From Paramyrothecium sp. XJ0827 (taxonomy: Eukaryota > Ascomycota > Sordariomycetes > Hypocreales > Stachybotryaceae): a stretch of 64,000 bases of DNA. The first letter of the stretch is position 1. Each line of letters starts with the position of its first letter. Below the pieces are notes generated by a model. That model made no database searches. It was not told the origin of the DNA and worked only from the letters and a program-made list of their open reading frames with translations. This document shows, piece by piece, positions 11,277 through 24,555 of this stretch. A program made the position numbers and the translations under genes. The DNA lies in the NCBI GenBank assembly GCA_020881915.1, contig JAJFPB010000003.1:2046001-2110000 (forward strand), written 5' to 3'.

Positions 11277-12149
11277 GGTATTGCCACAATGTAGTCTGCC
11301 AAGCCTAGCTGCAGCAGAGCAATGCTCGTTAATGTTCATCTGACTAAACGCATTACTACGTACAGGGAGGGAAAAGAGTGGTTTGATAATTGATTAATGC
11401 GTCAAATATTCCGCGCCGAGCCGCAGCGTTTCCTCCTATCGCCTACAAATTGACCAATGGTATAAGTTTTCTGACGTAGGGTTCCTCAAACAAGAATGCA
11501 AACACGTCGGCTGCTTTCACCCCTGTCGTCGCATCCGAGCTTCTCAAATAGGAACACCCCAATGACTGGTCATGCTCTTGGCATTTCAGCTCCTGTAAGC
11601 CACTGCAACCGCGAGCGAGGATTTGGGGACCTTCAGGAAACAGCACGAGAAGAGATGGTAGTAAGACCCGTTCAGGAAACCCGACGTACTGTGAGACTGA
11701 TAATACCATGTTATTTGTGTCATCTATTGGTGGTATTGGCGGGATAGTTGAAGACAGCCACGATAAAAAAAAAACAAGGAATCATTTTCGTTTCGGCGTG
11801 TTCTTATCCGCCATATTTACCATCGAGAGGCTGAATTATGCATTTGTCTTGGCATAACCCAATCTAATCCAGCTGAAATTTGCAATGGCTGAAGAATGGT
11901 CTCGCCATCTGAGTGACAACATGTCGTCCTATCGCATGTCCGCAACAACGCCACTCTCCACAGATAAGCGTCGTAATGCTCACAGGACACTGCCATGTTA
12001 GGAAGGTGGTGATATTAGAATGCAGTTTCACTGTAACGTTTACTCAAACACGCAGAATGAAGTTTTATAAATACTTGGTGAATAGCAAGGTCTAGAGCGA
12101 GGTGTAGAAGCAGACTTTTAGGTCTCGTGCTATACAGTCCACGGCCAGG
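11277..12149. other. Intergenic region upstream of subtilisin
   Basis: No supported gene in about 870 bases. It includes an A-rich tract at 11765-11776 and a TATA-like element described separately. Confidence 0.4.
12066..12073 (+). promoter_or_regulatory. TATA-box candidate for subtilisin gene
   Basis: The octamer TATAAATA lies 77 bases before the start codon of the subtilisin gene, a plausible spacing for a fungal core promoter with a short leader. Position and consensus are the only support. Confidence 0.45.
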
Positions 12150-13477
<1,328 letters not shown>

Positions 13478-14015
13478 GAAGGATAGAATGTATTTGCCAA
13501 CCTCATTCAGGGACAGTTGAAGGAGCATAGATGCCCCAGGTCAAGGAGGGTCATGGCATTACGGCGTGAGCAGTCGGCTATTCGGCGCAAACTCGTGTGA
13601 TGTCCATGGATGAGGTGGCCTCAGACAACCTTGGATTAACTTTGGAGGCATTTATTTTCATCGCATCAACTACTGACTTCTGCCATGCTATTGTCTTCCG
13701 CAGTCGTGTTTGTCACTCAACGAAGAATTTACTTGTGAATTTGCTTGTGCACAGTTTACTGAACTATTATCTTGCGCGAAGCCTTTTGAAAAACAGCTCT
13801 TGCGACTGATCTCACGGATGTTTAATGTTCTCAGCTCATCGAATCAGTGCCTCTTCACGCATACTTCTAATTACAACAGTTGGAGAAAAGCAGAAAGGTC
13901 GCTCATAAAACTGTTGAAGCTCCTATTGAACTAATAAAACATCTGTTCTCTCGCGACATGGTGACTGTCAAGCAACCAAGTTCACGTCTCAAGTCTCTTC
14001 CAATATATAAAGCAG
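13478..14015. other. Intergenic gap between convergent genes
   Basis: 3' regions of the subtilisin and the C2H2 gene. No motif-bearing frame is visible. Confidence 0.4.
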
Positions 14016-14715
14016 TCATCCACACGCATGCTGCCTCCTCATGTGCTTTTTCAAATTGTCACGACGTGTGAAGGACTGAGAACATAATTGACATTCCAGC
14101 TCCTTTGTAATTACGCTCTGTCGATGCGAGGACATCATGTGTCGCATTATGTCTCTCCGGGCACTGAAACGAATGGGACATCCAAATCTACACTCGAATG
14201 GCTTTGAGTGATGCCGCTTGTGTCGGCTAAGTCTCATGATCAGCATGACGCTTAGAATAGCTCGATTATTTTACATACTTGAGACTTTTTATGTCGGAAA
14301 ACTGCTGGTCGCACTCTGTGCAGGGCAAAGAAGGTATACTTTCAAACATAAACTCTAGCTGTGGGCTGTTCAAGCCAGACCTTGGCGAATATTGTTGCAA
14401 ATCGCCGGAACTCGAAGTGGTCAGCGGCGTGCCGGACTTGATCGTGCTTTGTGACACATCACTAGCCGGGAGCTGCGTGCGCAGGGTCGGCTCTAGACTT
14501 GGGAAGAGAAAGATGGCTGGGTCATAGAGATCGAACCCGGCATCCAACGAGATCCCCAAGCCCGGTAATGTTGAATTGCCTTGTGCCGTTTGGAATGGAA
14601 ATGAGCTATATTCGAAACCTAGAGCCGCATTGTTTTCTGGCTGTTCTCTGGTGCCTTGACAGATCAATTCTTCGAGGCATCGGTCCAGTGTATAGATTGT
14701 GATCAAGACGATCAC
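14016..14715 (-). CDS. C2H2 zinc-finger transcription factor (5' end unresolved)
   Basis: Two exons are clear: one ending at 14279, and 14226-14016. The intron (GTATGT to CTTAG, 51 nt) splits the first finger; joining restores CTECDQQFSDIKSLNRHKRHH with ideal F-x5-L-x2-H spacing. A second finger is FECRFGCPIRFSARRDIMRHMMSSH and a third LECQLCSQSFTRRDNLKKHMRRQH, and the protein ends just after it. The upstream part is a Ser/Thr/Pro-rich region. No ATG exists in frame near 14715 and a stop lies upstream, so the first exon or true start is missing from this call. It is a sequence-specific DNA-binding regulator; target unknown. Confidence 0.75.
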
Positions 14716-17301
14716 AAGTCCAGTAGGCTCTATGCTTCAAAGGACACCAAAAGCGACCTTTTCAAGTTGCAACTTGAATTAGGGAGCGACTGGAACACTC
14801 AAAAGGCCAACGGTTGTGTATCGCTGTGCAAGCTGCTGTTAGTGCCTTATTCATGATGCTCTTCCTCGACGAGTCTGACCTTGGAGTAGGGAACATATCA
14901 GACGGGATGACAATGTGTTGTCATATACTGAAGTCCACAACAAGATTCTTCTCGATCGGCGTTGAAATTCATCCGAACGATGCAGGAGGCTCGAGCTTAT
15001 GCGGGAGGCCTTTTCATCATGATGCGGGAGGCCCACCGTATTTTAAATCTAACCGGTCAGCCCACCAAGGCTTTGATTAGACATCCAATCACCGGTGACG
15101 TTCCTGGTCGGGTCCCACACATTCCGGACTTCCGCCCCCAGTGTAATCGGAAGCTTTTTGGGCCGCAAATCTTGTAGACAACGAGACATTTCACAAAGAT
15201 ATAAGATGATCCATGATTCCCATCCGAGCTGAAACCAGCTATGCTGGATTTACGGATTTTGCTCATCGGCCTGAACGTCATTGGCCTTATCGTTGATACT
15301 CAACCTGCCTCTGGATGAGACCGCAAAGCATTCCTCTATCATTGTGCTGTCCGGACAATTATATTTCCACTCCGACCTCATGCCCGAGCCAGGGTCACTT
15401 ACACCTTTCTAGGCAGCCACTGCGAACCAACTTCTAGGACTGATGGTCAGCATCGCGGACCATGCGGACCACGCGAAAGAGGCGTCCGATGCCTCTCTTC
15501 CCCTCATTCCGGTTGTTATCTTTTCACCCATTGATGACGACAATCGCTGATATGTTGCGCAAACGCCATTGGTGCCCTCCCGTGTGACGAGGCCGAAGGA
15601 ATGCATTGGCATGGGACAGCTCATACATGACTGCGTGTCCACCTCCTCGCGATGCCCCCAGGAATCAAGTCGATATCGTACGAGAAACACGAATTATCGA
15701 AACGGATGATGATTGCCGGTCAGCTGCTGCAATGCCAACTCATCAAGGCTGCCGCACTTTCACCTCACCGATCGCCTTTCGGAATCAGGGGTTTTTACAC
15801 TTCTCAGTCGAGGACGATCTATTGCTTTGCCTGGGATTCTTGCATCAAACATGCCCGCCTCCGCATTTCGGGCACTTTTCCTGACCCATCGACGTTACCA
15901 AGCGGGGTAGCAGGTTCGGATCTGCTGTGTCTGAGGAATGAGGCATTCCCAGCTCACATAGAGCGGATGTCCTGATTATCATTTTTGCCAATCAACGAAC
16001 AACCTAAACTCTCACGCAAAAGGGACCTCTCATGCTCAGAAGACTCAAATGCGCTGGCCAACAATCGATCTGTCTATGAGCCATGGCACTCCTGCGGCAC
16101 TATGGTTCTCGTGTGGGTCTACGCAGTTCTAGGGAGGCCACTTGGACCCCCTCTCTTGCGACATCGTTCTGGCCTCGTCACCGTTGCAACTTTCGTCCGT
16201 ACTTCCTACACAGGCTAACCCCTCTTTTGGCCGCTCTAGCGCAAGAGTCCTGCTGACAGGTTGCAGATATCTGGAGCAGATGCTGCCAAACCCCGGCGGT
16301 TGGACCTCGTTCCAAGAGCTTCAGTCGACGTGGAGCGGACGCCCCCACCCTTATGGCTATTGAAATCCTTCACCACCTGATAGATTCCCGCCTCCCGCTG
16401 CTTCCTCTTGCAGCAGCTTATGCCTGTCTATCGAACCTCTAGATCAGGCAGCGAAGACCAATGTGGCCCAGTGGCACTAGCCAACGGGGCGCCGAACTGG
16501 CACCGGAGCCTCTACGGCGCCGGAAGCCTGCTCCCCGTCGCCAACAACACGCCCAAGAAGCACTCAAACTCGGCATCGCGACTCAGAATCCTGCTTCAAC
16601 ATGGTGTAACCCCAATCCACTCTCGCCTCAAGCATTAGTCATGTCACTAGTCATGTCGCTAGTACCATCTGATCTTCCGGACCTAAGCGAGCCCGGATAA
16701 CCTGCAGCTGTGCTTTTCGAGTCCCTGGTGCCCAAGAGAAGCCACTGCTTTCCATCTGCGGGTCCCTTCGCCGCCTCCCGATCCCTTGTCCCCGCGAAAA
16801 ATCAACTGCAAGCGGTGGGGACACCTACAGACCCTTGCGTTCGCACCGCACGCCAGGACCTACCGCTTGCTGCGTCACGGCACGCATCATCCTTCCTAAA
16901 GTGTCCTACCATCTCTTCACGGCAAGGACCCAATCCTAGGTTAAGCATGACTTGCCTGGTTGCCTTGCGTGCCGAATGAGGCTCGACAAGCGTTGCTTGA
17001 CCCCAATGCAATTGCTGATTAATTACAGCACACAATTGTGGCCAGAAGTAACAGTTTCCGGAGCCCTCGAGTGGATTTTGATTTTTGCTGATCTACCCGG
17101 CCGGGCAACACGACAAGCCGCTCGTCCACTCCGGAACTTCCGTCTTCTCCTTCCCCAGTGCACTGTTCAACACATCGCTCTGCACCATTCAATCCGTGAG
17201 AAACTACAACGCAAGGCATTCATTTGTGCGATTGAATCGTACTCTTGATCACTTGTAGATACAATCCCACGCCCATCCTACGACCACGCCATCTCTTCGC
17301 C
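14716..17301. other. Gene-poor 2.6-kb stretch
   Basis: No supported gene. Frames of 60-107 codons overlap on both strands without motifs, and none extends across plausible introns. A small direct repeat (gtcatgtcactagtcatgtc, with a further gtcgctagt) occurs at about 16638-16665. It may be decayed sequence or a long regulatory region; the missing 5' exon of the C2H2 gene could lie at its left edge. Confidence 0.35.
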
Positions 17302-17650
17302 ATGTCTAATTCGCTCCATCCAATTGGGGCCCAAACTCCCTCCAAGTCCCAAACTACCACATACCCGTCATCACAACGCTCCGTATTCTATGGGTACTTA
17401 TTCGTAGTCAGAAAGGTCTTGTGGGTGAATCTTGACTTATTCTACTCTTAGATCCGAAGGCGGTAGGCGGTCCAGACCGTCGTCCGACATGACGGCGCAA
17501 GCGTCTTCGTACAGCATCAATGCCTTCCGCGTCGACGCGAACCAGCCTTTCACCCCTTTCGTCGACGCCAATGGAAAGCTTGTTACAAGTCGGCGCTCGG
17601 GGGCCACAGCGGCCATTCAGGCGGTGGCGCATCTATTTCCGAAAGCGTGA
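17302..17650 (+). CDS. Small spliced hypothetical protein, 96 residues
   Basis: Two exons (17302-17393 and 17452-17650) with a 58-nt GT-AG intron joined in phase 2 give 96 residues: an N-terminal Ser/Thr/Gln-rich half and a C-terminal part with INAFRVDANQPFTPFVDANG and ATAAIQAVAHLFPKA. The start has a good context (gccATGt), the intron has a CTTGAC branch-like site, and codon use in exon 2 is GC-rich at third positions like the neighbouring real genes. No signal peptide, membrane segment or known domain is visible. Function unknown. The splice is what makes it credible. Confidence 0.55.
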
Positions 17651-18078
17651 ACCGTACTGTGTGTCTTGCTCTGCAAGTTCCACACAGTAAGTGACAATTC
17701 AAGCCAGGAAATGATGACATTAAGGTTGTGGTGGTCTCAGCTTCACGAACTACATTCGCACCTGATTGCTTGACACGTGGTATGAGTATTTTCTTGATAT
17801 AGCCGGCGTAATATCTGGATGGGTTGGCGCTTGAAGGAGATATGTGCATTTCGGTGTTGGCAAGGTGTTGGCGGACAAGGAAATCTGCGTAAAATAGATA
17901 CCATAACTAGCAGTGTTTATTGACGAATCACAGCTTTGCACTTTGCACTTGGTTGTGGGCCTTTTTCGTGTGATTGCCCAAGGGAATACAAGCAATCTAT
18001 TCTACACCGTCTCTCGTATCTAACTTCATAACTCGTCTATGTCTTCTATGTTGTCATTGCATACCCCAATACAGCACT
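17651..18078. other. Intergenic gap
   Basis: About 430 bases between convergent genes; nothing recognisable apart from expected 3' ends. Confidence 0.4.
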
Positions 18079-18882
18079 CTATTTGACCGTGTAACTAACT
18101 CTTGATTTTCCCTTGCTCCGCGATATCTTCTTCACCGTGGTTTCACCGCACAGATCGGTCGTCTCGACGTGTGTGCCTCCGCAGGGATATACCTCTGCGC
18201 CCACGATGTTGACAATGCGAAACTTCTCTCCTGGGGCCACCAAACTCGGATCAGGCATTAGAGACTCGAGGCCGCGTCTCTTGAAATCGTCCTCATCCCA
18301 CCACTCAATCTGAACAGGCAATTTTGCGGCGACGAGCTCGTTAACCTTGTTCTGAATTGGATCTTTCCACTTCCCTTCAATGAGACCCTGGAATTCACAT
18401 GAGGCTTGGTCGGGAAAATGGGAGGCCTTCAGCTCATCAAAGCCTTCAACCTCTTTCTCGACAAGATGCCTGACGGCAGAACCGAGCACGTGCCCCGCGG
18501 TGTGCAGTCGCGAGTAGAGTAGTCGTTTTTCAGTGTCGATTGACTGCTCGACAGCGTCCCCCTCCTTGAAGAGACTTTCTTGCGAGGTGAATCGTCCAAA
18601 GTGCAGGGCCTGACCGTCCCGCACAGCATCCATGCGCACCGCTTTGACCTCGAAAGTTCCAGATTGGCCAGTGATTGTTCCCACGTCGGAGGGTTGGCCG
18701 CCGCCTTGGGGATGGAAAACAGTCTTGTCTGTGACGACGATGTAATCACCATCTCCTTGCTTGAAAAGTTGCTGGTTCTCTTCCTCGAAGTCTGCCAGAG
18801 GTCGGACAGAGAGCACGGTGGCGTCTAATTTGCTAAGCCTTCCATCATGATGGAAGGCTAGGTAGGTATGGGTTGACGCCAT
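18079..18882 (-). CDS. Stand-alone alanyl-tRNA editing protein (AlaX-like)
   Basis: A single exon of 267 residues. It carries the two zinc-binding motifs of the AlaRS/ThrRS second additional domain: HTAGH (HxxxH, in RLLYSRLHTAGHVLG) and CGGTHV (CxxxH) near the C-terminus. The N-terminal VVTDKTVFHPQGGGQPSDVGTI block matches the AlaX type with the Gly-rich motif. It is expected to hydrolyse mischarged tRNA, such as Ser- or Gly-tRNA(Ala), in trans. No aminoacylation domain is attached, so it is not a synthetase. The start MASTHTY is the first ATG after an in-frame break. Confidence 0.9.
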   Translation of the reverse strand: MASTHTYLAFHHDGRLSKLDATVLSVRPLADFEEENQQLFKQGDGDYIVVTDKTVFHPQGGGQPSDVGTITGQSGTFEVKAVRMDAVRDGQALHFGRFTSQESLFKEGDAVEQSIDTEKRLLYSRLHTAGHVLGSAVRHLVEKEVEGFDELKASHFPDQASCEFQGLIEGKWKDPIQNKVNELVAAKLPVQIEWWDEDDFKRRGLESLMPDPSLVAPGEKFRIVNIVGAEVYPCGGTHVETTDLCGETTVKKISRSKGKSRVSYTVK

Positions 18883-19567
18883 TTTTGGGACAGTGAAATG
18901 ACGAAAACTGTACTCAACTGGGTGTCAAGCTAGGAATTGCTCTTGAAAGCCAAAGCAATTATATAGGCATACCCTGCTGGAAGTTGTCAACTTGCACTAA
19001 TCAAGAGGGAAACAAACAGCAGCTTGTGGAAAGAATGTCTCTGGAAGGGCGGAGATAAAAGCCATGAGTCAGCGTTAGAATTGCTCCGCCGTCCAATCAG
19101 CGACGTTTATCCAGGGCCAGAAAGGCGTGAGTGGATCGGCATAGACTCGCACACTCCAAACTGACCATTCAACCCCACAGGCGAGGACGCCTTCCACAAG
19201 ATGGCCAAAGCTGAGAGGCGCTCTCACGACTTCCTGTAATGCACGCCATGCTGTAGGGTAAGCTAGCCAAGAGGGTTGGTGACATTTCGCGCACATCGAG
19301 CAAGTAAGCGGTAAGCGGAACTAAGCAATCAGCAACCAATTGGATTTGTCCGACTAAAAAATTGCTGCAGGGACCTTCAAATTTAAAACTCGGAAAAATG
19401 TTATATTCCTGTGGCTGGCCAGATAAGACGAAAACTTCAAACCGCGTATCCAGCAACGTTAGACACCTTTTCCCTCTGGTCAACGGACCACCGCATCACG
19501 GTCCATCCAGCGACGAGCGACTAAACCAGATACAGGTAGGGATCCTCCGCATCTCCAGTATCCACCA
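18883..19567. promoter_or_regulatory. Divergent upstream region of AlaX-like and P450 genes
   Basis: About 680 bases that must hold two promoters. I see no clear TATA box or repeat, and no coding frame with motifs. Confidence 0.35.
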
Positions 19568-21261
19568 ATGCTTCTTCCACTCTTGGGGACTTCCCTTGTG
19601 GGAAGCCTTCTATGGGCCCAGCTGCGCGGTGACCAATGCACTGGGCCCTTGTGCTACCTGACGTCGGCGGTGACAATCGCACTTCTACATGCCGTCTGCA
19701 TGCTGGCTTACCATGTGGTGCTCTACCCGAACCACCTCAGCCCTCTCCGACATCTCCCTGGCCCAAGACAGGCCCCTTTCATGCGCCGTCTGCTGACCGA
19801 GCCTGATTATGACGAGCTCATCCGGTGGATCAACGAGATACCCAATGATGGCTTGCTGCGCTATTATGGCTTCCTCAACGCGGAGCGCATCCTCGTCACA
19901 ACGCCTCAGGGTTGCAAGCAGGTCCTCCAAACCCAAGGCTACAACTACATCAAGCTGCCGTGGGCTTTGGAGATAATGGGCCAGTTTGGGCCACAAGGAA
20001 TTCTCGTGGCACCGCCAAAAAAGCACAGAGCAAGTTCCTTACTCTGTATCCCTTGTCTTCTGTACTAGCTAACATGCCATTCTAGGTTGACCGAAAACTA
20101 CTCCAACCGGCGTTCAAGTTCAAGTACATCAAGGAGCTCTCGCCCATCTTTTGGACGGAGGGGGCAAAGTTCCTGACAGCCATAGAGAAACAGCTCTACG
20201 AGGCCGGCAACGGAATCATCGATATCGGCGAGAGACTTCACCACTGCACGCTGGACATCATCACACTCACGGCTTTCGGTGCCTCGATCCATGCTGTGGA
20301 CGATCCAAACTCAAAAACCGTCAAGCACTTCCGAAACTTGTTTGCCTCTAAGAAAGAGCATCTCATCTACCGTTTCACGGCGTTCTTGTTGCCTTCTTGG
20401 ATCTACCGACGCCTTCCGGTCAAGGCCAAAAATGAAATCATGATGGCGCGAAATGTGATTGCAGACTTCATACGCCCACTGATTCACGAGCGTCGAGCGG
20501 ACGCTCGTAATCCTGAAGATAAACAGTACGCACAGGGCGATGTTATTGCTACTTTATTGCAATCAGGGGAAGAGTTCTCAGACGACTACCTGATCGATCA
20601 ATCCATGGATTTTATGGTCGCGGGACAAGAAACAACGGCCACTGCTGTTGCCCTCACACTTTACTCGTTATCTGAGCACCCGGAGATTCAGCAACGTCTC
20701 CGAGAGGAAATTCGGACGAAGCTGCCATCGCCGTCTACGAACACACAGGTCGATGCAGTGCTTGTCGAATCTCTTCCGTACCTCGTTGCGGTCTGCAACG
20801 AGGTTCTGCGATTGTATTCTCCCGTGGTCTACTGCCATAGACAAACCATCGCGCCAAACACAACAATTGGTGGAGTGGCTATTCCTCTGGACACGGTCGT
20901 TACCGTCGCTCCCGGCTTGATTCACGAGTCTCGAAAGGTCTGGGGTCCAAAGGCCAACGAATTTGACCCCGAGCGTTGGCTTGTAAGGACCGCAGAAGAG
21001 ATCAAGATTGACCCCTTGGGCGGGACCAATGACACGTATGCCGTTATGCCGTTTACGTATGGACCAAGGCAATGCATTGGTGAGAGATTTGCTAGAGGTG
21101 AAATGCTCTCACTGGTTGCCCAGTTGGTCGGACGTTTCGACTGGAAATTCAAAGGCATCGGACGTAGAGGAGACAGACCCATGAAAATTGTTCATGCAGT
21201 AGTCGCGGGCCCTGTGGGGGGAGGTATGACGATGTACGCCAAACCAATAGGTGGCTGGTAA
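19568..21261 (+). CDS. Cytochrome P450 monooxygenase
   Basis: Two exons (19568-20029 and 20086-21261) give 545 residues. An N-terminal hydrophobic segment (about residues 20-50) anchors it in the ER, followed by the LRHLPGPR proline-rich hinge. I-helix MVAGQETTATAV, K-helix ExxR in NEVLRLYSP, the FDPERW motif and the haem loop FTYGPRQCIGERFA with the cysteine ligand are all present, so an intact oxygenase is predicted; the substrate is unknown. The intron starts with GCAAGT and ends TTCTAG; the only nearby GT gives an immediate stop, so a GC-AG intron is required. No other biosynthetic gene sits next to it. Confidence 0.92.
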
Positions 21262-22024
21262 GCACTTCAATTATCCCAAACATCGTCAACTAAGATGGCT
21301 CAATATTTAATCTTCTGGGTCACGAGATTTTGATTTGATTTGATAGACTGTTTAGATGTTTTCATACAGCAAAACAAGTGAACATAACCTTGGATTGGAT
21401 TTCATGAACAGGTCATAAGGGATCGAGCTTATCACTCAATAACTGCAATCATTGCGGTGCCTTATCCGAATGGTGTTTTCCATCTTCTTGGACCAAATCG
21501 CGCGTTCTTGATGACACCCTAGACTTTGAAATGAATATGGTCGTCCATGGTAACAACTCTGAGAGAGATATCAGTATTCAGGTCTGCTAGTCATATACAA
21601 CCAGGAGAAGGCTAAGCCGCAAGCGACGTGGAAGACCCATGAGAAATAGACGTCATCCTGGTTGAGTATGGGGCGAAATGATGGGCTTTCCGGAACGCTA
21701 CTAGCAAACCTTTTCAATGACATCAGCCTCCGCCGTCAGGTAAAGTGGCGATTCAAACCGATAAAGACATCTACATGAAGATTGGATTTGGCACGAAGGA
21801 AAACTCGTAGAAGGTCTCAACGACTGTAATGAGAGACGAGAGTGATTTTGTTAAGCAAGAGGAATCATTATCTTAAGTAGTAGCATGAATGTCGAGAATG
21901 GCGTAGCCTGGCAAAGTCTTTTTCTGTTGTCACAAAGTACGACACTATCACGGGCATATAACAACATGGGAAGATAGGTAGATGAAAAAATTATGTGCTT
22001 GAAGTTCTATTGAAAAATCACAAC
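21262..22024. other. Intergenic gap between convergent genes
   Basis: About 760 bases with no supported gene. Confidence 0.4.
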
Positions 22025-22916
22025 TCATTTAGCTGGAGCCGCAGCAGGTACCTCGGCGGGAGGAACCGAGGTCTCAGCTGGAGGAGCGGCTGGCGCCTCT
22101 GCCGGCGGAGCTGCGGACGTCGTTGCTGGCGGAGCTGGAGCAGCCTCGGCCGGAGCCTCAGCTGGGGGTGCAGCCGGAGGAGCTGCGGGAGGGGCCCCGG
22201 GAGGTCCCTGCTCTTCAGGAGGTGGAGGGTTGAATGCAGCAGACTGGAGAAATATCTGTCCCACGGTTCCACCAGACACCGCTCCTCCATCAATGTTCTC
22301 CGCCGCCGAAGCGGAAAGTTTCGAGTAGTTCAAAATTTGTAGGTCGCTTGTTCTGTAACCGCAGTTAGAGGACTGCGATAACAGAACGAAGTTGGAGGGA
22401 GTTAACGTACGGGTTAATCACCATCACTTGACCCTCCTGGCAATGAGGTCCGGTAGCGCAGTACAGGAACATGGGCTCCGCGCTTGTCACCAGCATGGTG
22501 AACGTGCCCACGGTGGTCTGACCCGATTGGAATGGAATGTGGCCACTGTGAACTGCCTGGGGGTTGACAAGCTGAAGAGGCCTGCATGCTTCGGTCTCGG
22601 AACTCTGCGTTACGGTATGATTTCCAGCGCTGAATTGAAACTGAACGACATCACCAACTGCTGCTGTGACTGAGTTGGGAACGAAGGTGTCCTGAGCGCC
22701 GCCAACAACAACGGGGATGAGTCTGTTCTGTCTGCCAACTAAAGGCGCATTCCTCCTGACTGATGGTTTTTAGCGGAGATAACATGGGCAATGTGGTTTT
22801 GGCGCAGTCTTACTTTTAAACTGAGTCTTGTCAGAGGCTACAACCTCGGCGTGAACGGCTGGTTGGGGCAATGCTGCTCCAAGTGCAGGAAACAGCCATA
22901 GCAAGTTGGCTTTCAT
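22025..22916 (-). CDS. Secreted cupredoxin-fold protein with Pro/Ala-rich tail
   Basis: Three exons (22916-22814, 22759-22411, 22352-22025) give 259 residues. An N-terminal secretion signal (MKANLLWLFPALGAALPQ) precedes a plastocyanin-like domain: VVVGGAQDTFVPNSV, GDVVQFQFSAGNHTVTQSS, GTFTMLVTSAEPMFLYCATGPHCQEGQVMVIN. The candidate type-1 copper ligands are His of NHTV, Cys and His of CATGPH and the following Met. The last 60 residues are a repetitive Pro/Ala/Glu tail (PPAEAPA-type units). This is the architecture of fungal extracellular serine-rich/cupredoxin proteins, thought to act at the cell surface. The tail ends in APAK without an obvious GPI signal. Confidence 0.85.
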
Positions 22917-24555
22917 TGTTAATTATGCGTCGAGGGTAACTAAAATCACAATGAAGGAATGTAGTATTACAATAAGGAACGAACTGAGACCTGCTCAGGA
23001 AAGAAATGAACGTGATTACCGTGGCAGAAAGGGATCCGGGCCTGCGTACGCCATGAATACTTTATAGAGATCTCATCCTTCAACGATAAAATCCTACCAA
23101 AGCCAGAGTGGATATGGCCCTGGTTTCAGTGAGCATCTGAAATCTCGCATGTCTTTGCCCAGTCGAAGGGGCTGCGCATGCTTCGACGATAGCCGCGTTA
23201 TAAAACACGAAGTGTCGCTGCGTTTTTATGGAGCCGGATTCGCATATACTGCGCCCAATCATTTTTAGTCCCGGTGCCAGTGAAGTTCCCATATGGGCAA
23301 GAAAAGATGGGGAATGTCTGCGAGAATAAAGGCTCTTAGGGCACAGACCCGCTAAGATGAGACAACCTGACACCTAGGCCAGACGAAAGCAGGCAATGAG
23401 AGGCTCTTTTTGTCATCCGCACTCATGCCGCGTCCAAAAGCATACGATAATGGTAGTCCATGCGGACACTTGGCGTCTCGAACGAGCGCGCTCTGTTTGG
23501 ATCTTCAACCTGACCCACCCGCCTCATGGCTAACATGGTTTATGCTTCGGAAGATTTCCACCGTTTAATGGTCTGATCGACGAAATCTGTTCTGTTCATC
23601 TGTTGCAACACGAGACCAAGCAGCCATGTCCTGCGGCAGTTGCTGGTGCCCACGTCATCGTTGCTCTGGTTAGCGTCAGACACAGCCATCCCGCGCTCGA
23701 CACTAGAGTTACACGGTGACTCCGGGATGTGGGAGACCCACGCGTACAAAGCCTTGTGATCATTAGATGGCTAGCTCTGAAGTCGGCCTAGGTTCTTGTT
23801 ACCAGCTGCCCGATTTTTTATGGCATCTTCACTCGACGGCGCCAATCAGCCGACCAGAATGCTCGATACTGTATGAGGCCGTCGCAGCAGTGGCCCTTTG
23901 CCGACGGGCCAAGATAGCTATAATTATTCATACTTCGACACCACTTGTACAGAGGTACTGGGCCGGAAATTCCAAGGTCACAGAATCCTTTCCGTAACGA
24001 GTTGTATGTACCATGCTTGCTGCAGTACATGTGAAACAAGGGTCGATTTTGAACCCGTCAATTAGCAACATTGCTCTTCCTCATTCAAGCCGTGAATTTC
24101 ATGTTAATATCCTGAACTGAGTCGCACTGGGTAAGATTGAGGCTGCATCATGAGGAGTGAATGCCGCACTGGCTCGAACGGCCATAAGCCGTGATTTTTT
24201 TCACGGTATCATCAATTGGAGATTATGGGCAAATGTGCATGGATTCTCCACATACTGAAGTCAGTCGTACCCTTGACGGCCAAGCACTGCTGCCTAGTAC
24301 ATTCTTACACCGCTTGTACGAAGCTGGCAAGCGATCATGGTCTCAAAATCGTACGTGAATGGTCACCTTGGCGGTACGGAAACATCAAGGTTTTGATCGC
24401 TTGTTAGGTTTCTGCTTTAATACCGGCTAATGCTCTTTTTTTCCCCAACGATAGTTTAACCGCAATAGCTATCTTCGGTCACAACTTGCTACAACCTCTT
24501 CCAGCAAGCCATTCATTGCTCTGTCTTCATTCAAAACCTCAATCGCCATCACAAA
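22917..24555. other. Gene-poor gap of 1.6 kb
   Basis: No supported gene. It contains the promoter of the cupredoxin gene at its left end and of the reverse transcriptase-like gene at its right end, where the final 100 bases are pyrimidine-rich. Confidence 0.4.
23060..23066 (-). promoter_or_regulatory. TATA-box candidate for cupredoxin gene
   Basis: TATAAAG on the minus strand, about 145 bases upstream of the cupredoxin start codon. Support is consensus and position only. Confidence 0.35.

Noticed and set aside
18079..18882. Alanyl-tRNA synthetase
   Set aside because: Only the editing/SAD part is present; there is no catalytic or anticodon-recognition domain and the length is 267 residues.
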